A stretch of 8,525 nucleotides of DNA from DATJBC01 sp035515515 (GTDB lineage Bacteria; Actinomycetota; Acidimicrobiia; Acidimicrobiales; UBA8190). Below are positions 1 to 5,432 of this stretch, in pieces. The translations under genes were made by a program, and so were the position numbers. Below the pieces are notes generated by a model. It had not been told where the DNA came from, made no database searches, and saw nothing but the letters and a program-made list of their open reading frames with translations. Each line of letters starts with the position of its first letter. The first letter of the stretch is position 1. Where the stretch lies: contig DATJBC010000328.1 of NCBI GenBank assembly GCA_035515515.1, positions 1 to 8,525 on the forward strand. The letters are read 5' to 3'.

Positions 1-1
1 G

Positions 2-412
2 GCCCGGCGCCAGCTGTACCTGACGCACGCCTGGAGCCGCACGCTGTGGGGGTCCACGAGCCACGCCATCCCCAGCCGCTTCCTGTCCGAGCTCCCCGCC
101 GAGCTGCTGCGCGACGTGGGGTCCTCGTGGTCGGCGCGGCCCGACCCGCTGCGCCCGTCGTCGTGGGGGCGCCGCCGCCTGGGCGGGGGCCGGGGGGCCG
201 AGCCCGGGGACTGGGACGGCGTGGACGAGCCCGTGGGCGACGCCGCGGACTTCCACGACCCCGACCCCTGGGGCGGCGACGACGCCCCCGCCGAGGGCCC
301 GCCCGACCCCGAGCGTCCCCGGCGCCCGGCGGCCCGTCCCACCGGGGGGCGCGCCGGGCGGCGCAGCCGCCTGCCCAAGATGGCGCAGTGGCGCCAGGAG
401 GGCGGCGCCTGA
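2..412 (+). CDS. uvrD: UvrD/PcrA-type ATP-dependent DNA helicase, C-terminal part (5' end outside window)
   Basis: The visible 136 codons begin in frame at base 2 and end at a TGA. The first residues, ARRQLYLTHAWSRTLWGS, followed by PSRFLSELP, match the end of helicase domain 2B/2A of superfamily 1A helicases (family pattern: R-x-LY-x-T-A-x-R, then SRFL-x-E-(I/L)P). These 3'-5' helicases unwind DNA during nucleotide excision repair and clear replication or transcription conflicts. After about residue 45 the chain turns into a low-complexity tail: Gly/Arg-rich, then an acidic Asp/Glu/Pro stretch, then a basic end (GRRSRLPKMAQWRQ). I do not see the GDRV-x-H-x-x-x-G-x-G-x-V Tudor-like module that usually closes PcrA/UvrD1 and contacts RNA polymerase. 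The gene converges on dprE2 with only 12 bases between the stops. Identification as an SF1A helicase is firm; UvrD1, PcrA or UvrD2 cannot be separated from the tail alone. Confidence 0.88.
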   Translation, partial: ARRQLYLTHAWSRTLWGSTSHAIPSRFLSELPAELLRDVGSSWSARPDPLRPSSWGRRRLGGGRGAEPGDWDGVDEPVGDAADFHDPDPWGGDDAPAEGPPDPERPRRPAARPTGGRAGRRSRLPKMAQWRQEGGA

Positions 413-444
413 AGGGCGGTCCCCTCAGCCCGGCAGGCGCCGCC
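401..444. terminator. Candidate bidirectional terminator hairpin between convergent uvrD and dprE2
   Basis: Bases 401-411 (GGCGGCGCCTG) are the exact reverse complement of 434-444 (CAGGCGCCGCC), giving an 11-bp perfect GC stem. Inside it 414-417 (GGGC) can pair with 428-431 (GCCC), leaving a 10-base loop. The stem contains the last codons of both convergent genes and both stop codons lie within the structure. It would fold in either transcript. No T-tract follows on either strand, so this would be an I-shaped, actinobacterial-type terminator or only an RNA-stabilising structure. The inverted repeat is directly visible; the terminator role is inferred. Confidence 0.5.
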
Positions 445-1186
445 ACAGCGCGCCGGGCAGCAGGCGCATCACGCTGAAGACGGCGCCCAGGACGCGCGGC
501 GACCACACCACGGCGCTGTGGCGCTCGAGGCCCCGCACCACGTCGGCGGCCACGGCGTCGGGGGTGGTGGCGAAGGGGGCGGGGGTGCGCCCCTCGGTCA
601 TGCGGGTGGCCACCCAGCCGGGACGGACGATGGTGAGGGCCGCCCCCGAGCCCCGCAGGGCCTCGGCCAGCCCCTGGGCGAAGGCGTCGAGCCCGGCCTT
701 GGCCGACCCGTAGACGTAGGTGGCGCGCCGCACGCGCACCGCCGCCACCGACGACAGCACCACCAGGCGGCCGTGGCCCTGGCGCCGCAGCACGCCCGCG
801 AAGGCGGTCATCGCCGCGGCCGGCCCGGTGAAGGTGCCGGTCACCACGGCCGCCGTCCCGCGGGGGTCGAGCTCGTCGGCGGCCTGGTCCCCGAGCACCC
901 CCGCGGCCACCAGCACCAGGTCGACCTGGCCCAGGCGGGCGGCGATCTCGGCCGCCCGGGCCTCCAGCGACGCCACGTCGGTCACGTCGAGCACGACGCT
1001 GTCCACGGCGTCGGCCCCCAGCGCCGACAGCTCCTTGGCCGCGGCGGCCAGGCCGATCTCGTCCCGGCCGGCCAGCACCACCCGCCGCAGGCGCCGGGCC
1101 ACGAGCGCCCGGACGACGGCGCGGGCGATGTCGGAGGTGCCCCCCACCACCACCGCGCTCTGGGGCATGCCCGTGGCGTCGTTCAC
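425..1186 (-). CDS. dprE2: Decaprenylphosphoryl-2-keto-ribose reductase (DprE2), SDR family
   Basis: This 253-residue short-chain dehydrogenase reduces decaprenylphosphoryl-2-keto-erythro-pentofuranose to decaprenylphosphoryl-arabinose using NAD(P)H, the second half of the DprE1/DprE2 epimerisation. The N-terminus reads DATGMPQSAVVVGGTSDIA, paralleling mycobacterial DprE2 (DAVGNPQ...GGTSEIG). The nucleotide-binding loop is GGTSDIA (15-21), AAG lies at 94-96, and the catalytic set is Ser146, Tyr159 and Lys163 (YGSAK). IVRPG-x-V-x-T-x-M follows at 186-196 and the C-terminus ends in WRRLPG, as in mycobacteria (FRKLP). Length agrees with the family (254 in M. tuberculosis). The GTG start at 1186 overlaps the dprE1 stop (GTGA), which implies translational coupling; no strong Shine-Dalgarno is seen. 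The family's usual partner directly upstream makes DprE2 far more likely than a generic SDR. Confidence 0.9.
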   Translation of the reverse strand: MNDATGMPQSAVVVGGTSDIARAVVRALVARRLRRVVLAGRDEIGLAAAAKELSALGADAVDSVVLDVTDVASLEARAAEIAARLGQVDLVLVAAGVLGDQAADELDPRGTAAVVTGTFTGPAAAMTAFAGVLRRQGHGRLVVLSSVAAVRVRRATYVYGSAKAGLDAFAQGLAEALRGSGAALTIVRPGWVATRMTEGRTPAPFATTPDAVAADVVRGLERHSAVVWSPRVLGAVFSVMRLLPGALWRRLPG

Positions 1187-2640
1187 GACGAGGCCCGGGC
1201 GCGCGTGCTCGGGGCGCGGCGCGTGCGCGCCCGGCGGCGCACGGCGGCGGGGGGGACGATCCCCGTGCGCCGGGCCAGGTCCGACACGAGGACCCCCCCC
1301 GGGTCGACCGCCTGGCGGACGGCTTGCCACTCGGCCAGGCGCGGGTACATGGCGGCCAGCAGCTCCGGCCGCAGGCGGGAGTCCTTGGCGAAGTAGACGC
1401 GGCCCCCCGCCCCGGCCACGGTGTCGTCGAGGGTGTCGAGCAGCCGGCCCAGCCCGGGCGGCCCCACGGGCAGGTCCAGCGTGAGCGTCCAGCCCTCCAT
1501 GGGGAACGACAGCGGCCCGGGGTCCCCGGGGCCGAAGCGCTTCAACACGGCCAGGAACGACGCCACCCGGGCCGAGCTGAGGCGCTCCAGCGAGAGGCGC
1601 AGGGCGTCCTCGGCGCCGAAGGGCACCACCAGCTGGTACTGCAGGAACCCCCGCGGCCCGTAGAGGCGGTTCCAGGCCCCCACTCCGTCCAGGGGATGGA
1701 AGAACGACGCCATCGACGCCACCTCGCCGCGCCGGGTGCGGCCCCGGCGGAACCACACCTCGTTGAAGGCCGCCACCGTCACCGGGTTGAGCAGGCCCGG
1801 GGGGGCGGTGACGGGCACCGACAGGCGCACGGCGGGGGCGAAGGCGAGCGGGTCGCCGCGACGGCGCGCCGGGAGCTCGTCGACCCGGGCGTGCTCGGCG
1901 CGCGTGAGCACCCCCCGGCCCAGGCGCGCCCCCCGGGCCAGGCCGTCGATCCACGCCACCGAGTAGCGGTACTCCTCGTCGTGCGCCGCCATGCGGGCCA
2001 TGCAGTCGTCGACGTTGGCGGCCCGCTCGGTGTCGACCACCATGAAGGCGCTCTCCACCCGGAGCATGGCGATGGTGGCCTCCACCACCACGCCCGTGAG
2101 GCCCATGCCCCCGGCCGTGGCCCAGAACAGCTCGGGGTCCGCGGTGGGCGACACCTGGCGCCGGCCGGTGGGGGTGGCCAGGGTCATGCGGGTCACGTGC
2201 GAGCAGAACGAGCCGTCGCTGTGGTGGTTCTTGCCGTGGATGTCCGCGGCGATGGCCCCGCCCACCGAGACCAGGCGCGTCCCCGGGGTGACGGGGACGA
2301 ACCAGCCCCGGGGCACGAGCGCCCGCATGAGGGCGTCGAGGCTGACCCCCGCCTCCACCCGCACGAGCCCGGTGTCGAGGTCGGCGTCGAGGACGGCGTC
2401 GAGGCCGGCGGTGTCGATCACGACCCCCCCGGCGCACTGGGCGGCGTCGCCGTAGGCGCGGCCCAAGCCCCGCGCCACCACGGGGCGGCCGGCGGCGGCG
2501 GCCGTGGCCAGGACGGCGTCCACGTCCTCGGGGGTGCGCACCCGGACCACCTCGGCGACGCTGGGGGCGGTGCGCCCCCACCCCGTGAGCGGGCGGGACA
2601 CGCCGTGGAGCCCCGCGGGCCACGACGGCGCGGCCGTCAC
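1183..2640 (-). CDS. dprE1: Decaprenylphosphoryl-beta-D-ribose 2-oxidase (DprE1), FAD-dependent
   Basis: This 485-residue flavoprotein oxidises decaprenylphosphoryl-ribose to the 2-keto intermediate for DprE2, in the periplasmic/membrane arabinan precursor pathway. The N-terminus contains LTGWGRTAPSV as in mycobacterial DprE1. The FAD domain shows ARGLGRAYGD (56-65), PGTRLVSVGGAIAADIHGKNHH (119-140, with the family's FAD-linked His at 135) and LFWATAGGMGLTG (171-183). The substrate domain has W230, FFHPLD (313-318), GFLQYQ (331-336), K367 and F369, SFPMEGW (378-384), and AKDSR (418-422), whose Lys corresponds to mycobacterial Lys418. The benzothiazinone-target Cys387 is Thr here, Asn385 is Thr and Tyr314 is Phe. 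About 24 residues, Arg-rich, extend beyond the usual C-terminus. The GTG start is supported by GGGAG at 2651-2655 with a 10-base spacer; Val14 is an alternative start. First gene of a dprE1-dprE2 operon. Confidence 0.92.
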   Translation of the reverse strand: MTAAPSWPAGLHGVSRPLTGWGRTAPSVAEVVRVRTPEDVDAVLATAAAAGRPVVARGLGRAYGDAAQCAGGVVIDTAGLDAVLDADLDTGLVRVEAGVSLDALMRALVPRGWFVPVTPGTRLVSVGGAIAADIHGKNHHSDGSFCSHVTRMTLATPTGRRQVSPTADPELFWATAGGMGLTGVVVEATIAMLRVESAFMVVDTERAANVDDCMARMAAHDEEYRYSVAWIDGLARGARLGRGVLTRAEHARVDELPARRRGDPLAFAPAVRLSVPVTAPPGLLNPVTVAAFNEVWFRRGRTRRGEVASMASFFHPLDGVGAWNRLYGPRGFLQYQLVVPFGAEDALRLSLERLSSARVASFLAVLKRFGPGDPGPLSFPMEGWTLTLDLPVGPPGLGRLLDTLDDTVAGAGGRVYFAKDSRLRPELLAAMYPRLAEWQAVRQAVDPGGVLVSDLARRTGIVPPAAVRRRARTRRAPSTRARASS

Positions 2641-2650
2641 GGCCGGAGGG

Positions 2651-2655
2651 CTCCC
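2651..2655 (-). promoter_or_regulatory. Shine-Dalgarno of dprE1
   Basis: On the minus strand the sequence reads GGGAG, 10 bases before the GTG at 2640. It is the best ribosome-binding match near the candidate starts and is the reason for choosing 2640 rather than the internal GTG at codon 14. Confidence 0.45.
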
Positions 2656-2747
2656 TGGGCGGTGGCGCTGGCCATGGTCGACGGGTGCAGGTGGTGGGTG
2701 GGGGGCGGGGCGGCCGTTGTCGTGGGCGCGGCCGGCGGCCCGGGCCG

Positions 2748-2753
2748 ACGCTA
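2748..2753 (-). promoter_or_regulatory. Candidate -10 element (TAGCGT) for the dprE1-dprE2 operon
   Basis: The minus strand reads CTGGTAGCGT over 2757-2748, containing TAGCGT, a TAnnnT-type actinobacterial -10. Transcription would begin near 2741 and give a leader of roughly 100 bases. The same ten bases occur on the plus strand just before purN (5416-5425). No clear -35 is visible. This is an inference from motif and position only. Confidence 0.35.
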
Positions 2754-2816
2754 CCAGGCCCCCCGCCGCCGACGAGGGCCGGCGCGCCGTGTGGCGCCGC
2801 GACGTGGGGTGATGCC

Positions 2817-2822
2817 TACACT
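2817..2822 (+). promoter_or_regulatory. Candidate -10 element (TACACT) for the B12-subunit gene, near-leaderless
   Basis: TACACT fits TAnnnT and ends 9 bases before the ATG at 2832, so a start about 7 bases downstream would leave a 5' leader of about 3 bases. No Shine-Dalgarno precedes this ATG, which fits leaderless translation, common in Actinobacteria. No recognisable -35 is seen. Bases 2641-2831 otherwise hold only the dprE1 control signals; no further gene is supported there. Confidence 0.45.
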
Positions 2823-2831
2823 CGGTGCCCG

Positions 2832-3251
2832 ATGAAGCGTCCCTACCGCGTGGTGGTGGCCAAGCCCGGGCTCGACGGTCACGACCGGGGCGCCAAGGTG
2901 ATCGCCCGGGCCCTGCGCGACGCCGGGTTCGAGGTCATCTACACCGGCTTGCACCAGACCCCCGAGCAAGTCGTCCAGGCCGTGGTGCAGGAGGACGCCG
3001 ACGCCGTGGGCCTGTCGCTGCTCTCGGGGGCGCACCTCACCCTCGTCCCCCGGGTGATCGAGGGCCTACGGGCCCAGGGCCTGGGCGACGTCCTGGTCAT
3101 CGTGGGCGGGATCATCCCCGACGGCGACATTCCCCAGCTCAAGGAGATGGGGGTGGCCGAGGTCTTCACCCCGGGCGCCCCGCTCGACACCACGGTGCAG
3201 TGGCTGGCCGACGCCCTCGACCGCCGGGAGGAGGCCCCGGCCGGGAGCTGA
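2832..3251 (+). CDS. Cobalamin-binding small subunit of an acyl-CoA mutase (probably methylmalonyl-CoA mutase)
   Basis: This 139-residue protein is a complete, free-standing B12-binding domain. It carries the base-off motif D-x-H-x-x-G as DGHDRG (15-20), with His17 as predicted lower axial cobalt ligand, then S-x-L in LSLLSGAH (61-68) and the GG motif in IVGGIIPDGDI (90-100). VAKPGLDGHDRGAKVIARAL is typical of methylmalonyl-CoA mutase C-termini. Proteins of this size are separate small subunits in archaeal-type methylmalonyl-CoA mutase, isobutyryl-CoA mutase (IcmB) and 2-hydroxyisobutyryl-CoA mutase (HcmB). The catalytic large subunit is not in the window and must lie elsewhere. sucC and sucD follow on the same strand; succinyl-CoA, the product of methylmalonyl-CoA mutase, is their substrate, which favours that assignment. 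The B12 domain is certain; the precise mutase is inferred. The start is the ATG just after the candidate -10. Confidence 0.87.
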   Translation: MKRPYRVVVAKPGLDGHDRGAKVIARALRDAGFEVIYTGLHQTPEQVVQAVVQEDADAVGLSLLSGAHLTLVPRVIEGLRAQGLGDVLVIVGGIIPDGDIPQLKEMGVAEVFTPGAPLDTTVQWLADALDRREEAPAGS

Positions 3252-3253
3252 CC

Positions 3254-3278
3254 CGGCCGCGCCCCACGGGCCCGGCCG
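3254..3278 (+). terminator. GC hairpin after the B12-subunit gene, candidate terminator or attenuator
   Basis: CGGCCG at 3254-3259 pairs with CGGCCG at 3273-3278. After one mismatch GCCC (3261-3264) pairs with GGGC (3268-3271) around a 3-base loop. The stem begins 3 bases after the stop codon. No T-tract follows. The rest of the gap to sucC (3279-3348) holds the sucC ribosome-binding site and no convincing promoter, so the hairpin could give partial termination or processing between the mutase subunit and sucCD. Confidence 0.35.
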
Positions 3279-3333
3279 CCCCCCACTGCCCGCACGCGCC
3301 GGCGCCCCCGACGGCACGGATCGCAACGAAGAG

Positions 3334-3339
3334 AAGGAG
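3334..3339 (+). promoter_or_regulatory. Shine-Dalgarno of sucC (AAGGAG)
   Basis: AAGGAG lies 9 bases before the GTG at 3349. It is the strongest ribosome-binding site in the window, sits in an unusually A-rich patch for this sequence, and fixes the sucC start. Confidence 0.75.
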
Positions 3340-3348
3340 ACGACGCCG

Positions 3349-4497
3349 GTGGACCTGTTCGAGTACCAGGGCAAGCAGTACTTCGCCCGCTTTGGCATCC
3401 CCACCTCGGCGGGGGGCGTGGCCGACACCGTGGAGGAGGCCGTCGCCCAGGCGGAGCGGGCCGGCTACCCCGTGGTGGTGAAGGCGCAAGTCAAGGTGGG
3501 CGGGCGCGGCAAGGCGGGGGGCATCAAGCTGGCCGCCGACGCCGGCGAGGCGCGGGCCCACGCGGCGGCCATCCTGGGCATGGACATCAAGGGCCACCGG
3601 GTGCGGCGCGTGTGGGTGGAGCACGCCTCGGACATCGCCTCGGAGTACTACGCCAGCTTCACCCTGGACCGCGCCGCCAAGCGCCACCTGTGCATGGTCT
3701 CGGCCAAGGGCGGCGTGGACATCGAGGAGGTGGCCGCCACCGACCCCGGGGCCATCGCCCGGCTGCACGTCGACCCCGTGGACGGCCTCGCCCCCGAGCG
3801 CGCCGCGGCCGTCGTCGCCCAGGCCGGCCTCGACCCCGAGGCCCGGGCCCAGGCGGCCGAGCTGCTGGTGGCGCTGTACCGCTGCTACACCCAGGGCGAC
3901 TGCGACCTGGCGGAGATCAACCCCCTCATCCTCACCACCGACGGGCGCGTGCACGCCCTGGACGCCAAGGTGACGCTGGACGACAACGCCGCCTTCCGCC
4001 ACCCCGAGTGGGAGGAGTTCGCCGAGACCGAGACGCTCGACGAGCGCGAGCGCCTGGCCAAGGAGAAGGGCCTCAACTACATCGGCCTGTCGGGCTCGGT
4101 GGGCATCATCGCCAACGGCGCCGGGCTCGCCATGAGCACCCTCGACGTCGTGAACCAGGTGGGGGGGAGCGCGGCCAACTTCCTCGACGTGGGGGGCGGC
4201 GCCAACGCCGATGTCATGGCGGCCGCCCTGGAGGTCATCAACAGCGACGCGGCGGTGCGGTCGATCTTCGTGAACATCTTCGGCGGCATCACCCGCTGCG
4301 ACGAGGTGGCCAAGGGGATCGTGGAGGCCCTGGGCCGCGTCGACCTGCGCTCGCCCATCGTGCTGCGCCTCGACGGCACCAACGCCGAGGCCGGGCACGA
4401 GATCCTCGCCGAGCACGTCTCGGAGCGCCTGATCGTGGACGACACCATGCTGGGCGCGGCGCGCCAGGCGGTGGCGCTGGCAGGGGAGGCCCGGTGA
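3349..4497 (+). CDS. sucC: Succinyl-CoA synthetase (succinate-CoA ligase) subunit beta
   Basis: This 382-residue beta subunit of the TCA-cycle enzyme interconverts succinyl-CoA plus NDP and phosphate with succinate, CoA and NTP. The N-terminus MDLFEYQGKQYFARFGIP is the standard SucC opening. The ATP-grasp domain shows PVVVKAQV-x-VGGRGKAGG (41-58), the metal-site segment EINPL (189-193, Asn191) and Asp205 in ALDAKV. The CoA-ligase domain has GLSGSVGIIANGAGLAMSTLD (246-266), NFLDVGGGA (277-285) and FVNIFGGITRCDEVA (307-321). Length matches the family (about 385-390). The GTG start is backed by AAGGAG. The stop overlaps the sucD GTG by four bases, so equal expression by translational coupling is likely. 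Nucleotide preference (ADP or GDP) cannot be judged from the sequence alone. Confidence 0.97.
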   Translation: MDLFEYQGKQYFARFGIPTSAGGVADTVEEAVAQAERAGYPVVVKAQVKVGGRGKAGGIKLAADAGEARAHAAAILGMDIKGHRVRRVWVEHASDIASEYYASFTLDRAAKRHLCMVSAKGGVDIEEVAATDPGAIARLHVDPVDGLAPERAAAVVAQAGLDPEARAQAAELLVALYRCYTQGDCDLAEINPLILTTDGRVHALDAKVTLDDNAAFRHPEWEEFAETETLDERERLAKEKGLNYIGLSGSVGIIANGAGLAMSTLDVVNQVGGSAANFLDVGGGANADVMAAALEVINSDAAVRSIFVNIFGGITRCDEVAKGIVEALGRVDLRSPIVLRLDGTNAEAGHEILAEHVSERLIVDDTMLGAARQAVALAGEAR

Positions 4498-5381
4498 GCA
4501 TCTTCGTCGACCAGTCGACCAGGGTCGTGGTGCAGGGCCTCACCGGCAGCCAGGGCCGCTTCCACGGGCTGCGCAACCGCGACTACGGCACCAAGGTGGT
4601 GGCCGGGGTGACCCCGGGCAAGGGCGGCACCGACGTGGACGGCGTCCCCGTCTACGACAGCGTGGCCGACGCCGTGGCGGCCACGGGCGCCGACGCCTCG
4701 TTCGTGGTGGTGCCGCCCAAGGGCGCGGCCGCGGCGATCCTCGAGGCCGCCGCCGCGGGCATCGGCTTCATCGTGTGCATCACCGAGGGGATCCCCGCCC
4801 AGGACGAGGCCCTGTTCTACAACACCTTGCTCCGGGACCACCCCGGCACGCGCCTGCTCGGCCCCAACTGCCCCGGGGTGATCTCGCCCGGCAAGTGCAA
4901 CATCGGCATCACCTCCGGCGACATCGCCCTCCCGGGCGGGCCGGTGGGGATCGTGAGCCGCTCGGGCACCTTGACCTACCAGGCGCTGCACGAGCTGTCC
5001 CAGCAGAAGGTGGGCCAGACCACGTGCGTGGGCATCGGCGGCGACCCCGTCCCCGGCACCAGCTTCATCGACTGCCTGGCGGCCTTCGAGGAGGACCCCG
5101 AGACGCGCGCCGTGATGATGATCGGGGAGATCGGCGGGTCGGCCGAGGAGGAGGCGGCCGCCTTCATCAAGGCGTCCATGACCAAGCCCGTGGTGTGCTA
5201 CGTGGCCGGGGTGACGGCCCCGCCGGGGCGCAAGATGGGCCATGCGGGCGCCATCATCTCGGGCTCCCAGGGCACCGCCCAGGCCAAGATGGCGGCGCTG
5301 GCCGACGCCGGGGCGGTGGTGGCGCGCAACCCCACCGAGGCCGGCGAGCGCATGGTGGAGATCGTCAAGGCGCTTCCCTGA
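4494..5381 (+). CDS. sucD: Succinyl-CoA synthetase subunit alpha
   Basis: This 295-residue alpha subunit binds CoA and carries the phosphohistidine intermediate. Near the N-terminus VVVQGLTGSQGRFH (11-24) and GVTPGKGG (38-45) form the CoA-binding Rossmann fold. CITEGIP (95-101), LLGPNCPG (121-128) and IVSRSGTLTYQ (153-163) follow. The active-site His is His250 in GRKMGHAGAIISG (245-257). GEIGGSAEEEAA (211-222) is the family's conserved acidic stretch. Length is typical (about 290-300). The GTG start overlaps the sucC TGA, and GGAGG at 4485-4489 gives a short 4-base spacer. With SucC it forms the complete enzyme; the mutase subunit upstream suggests use in succinyl-CoA disposal from propionate as well as the TCA cycle. 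Confidence 0.97.
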   Translation: MSIFVDQSTRVVVQGLTGSQGRFHGLRNRDYGTKVVAGVTPGKGGTDVDGVPVYDSVADAVAATGADASFVVVPPKGAAAAILEAAAAGIGFIVCITEGIPAQDEALFYNTLLRDHPGTRLLGPNCPGVISPGKCNIGITSGDIALPGGPVGIVSRSGTLTYQALHELSQQKVGQTTCVGIGGDPVPGTSFIDCLAAFEEDPETRAVMMIGEIGGSAEEEAAAFIKASMTKPVVCYVAGVTAPPGRKMGHAGAIISGSQGTAQAKMAALADAGAVVARNPTEAGERMVEIVKALP

Positions 5382-5383
5382 CG

Positions 5384-5414
5384 GGCCCGGCACCGCCCAG
5401 GGCGCCGTCGGGCC
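5384..5414 (+). terminator. Extended hairpin between sucD and purN, candidate terminator
   Basis: GGCCCG (5384-5389) pairs with CGGGCC (5409-5414); the stem continues with a G-T wobble and one more pair. A 2x2 internal loop follows, then a 4-bp inner stem (5394-5397 with 5401-5404) and a 3-base loop. It starts 2 bases after the sucD stop and ends 5 bases before the TAGCGT element of purN. There is no T-tract. Position suggests it separates the sucCD transcript from the purine/folate operon. Confidence 0.42.
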
Positions 5415-5419
5415 GCTGG

Positions 5420-5425
5420 TAGCGT
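5420..5425 (+). promoter_or_regulatory. Candidate -10 element (TAGCGT) of the purN-purH-folD operon, leaderless
   Basis: TAGCGT matches TAnnnT and ends 7 bases before the GTG at 5433, so transcription would start at or next to that codon. No Shine-Dalgarno precedes purN. The larger word CTGGTAGCGT recurs on the minus strand upstream of dprE1. No -35 is recognisable. Confidence 0.45.
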
Positions 5426-5432
5426 GCCTGGC

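Noticed and set aside
425..2623. A 732-codon open frame on the minus strand that looks like a DprE2 with a long N-terminal extension
   Set aside because: The first two thirds are Arg/Gly/Pro-rich nonsense read in the wrong frame of dprE1. DprE2 homology begins only at about 1186, where a GTGA overlap supplies the start, so this is not a fusion.
1324..2835. A 503-codon plus-strand frame opposite dprE1
   Set aside because: His/Gly/Arg-rich composition, no domain, and dprE1 on the other strand is clearly the real gene.
3166..4416. A 416-codon minus-strand frame opposite sucC
   Set aside because: No recognisable domain; antisense shadow of a conserved gene.
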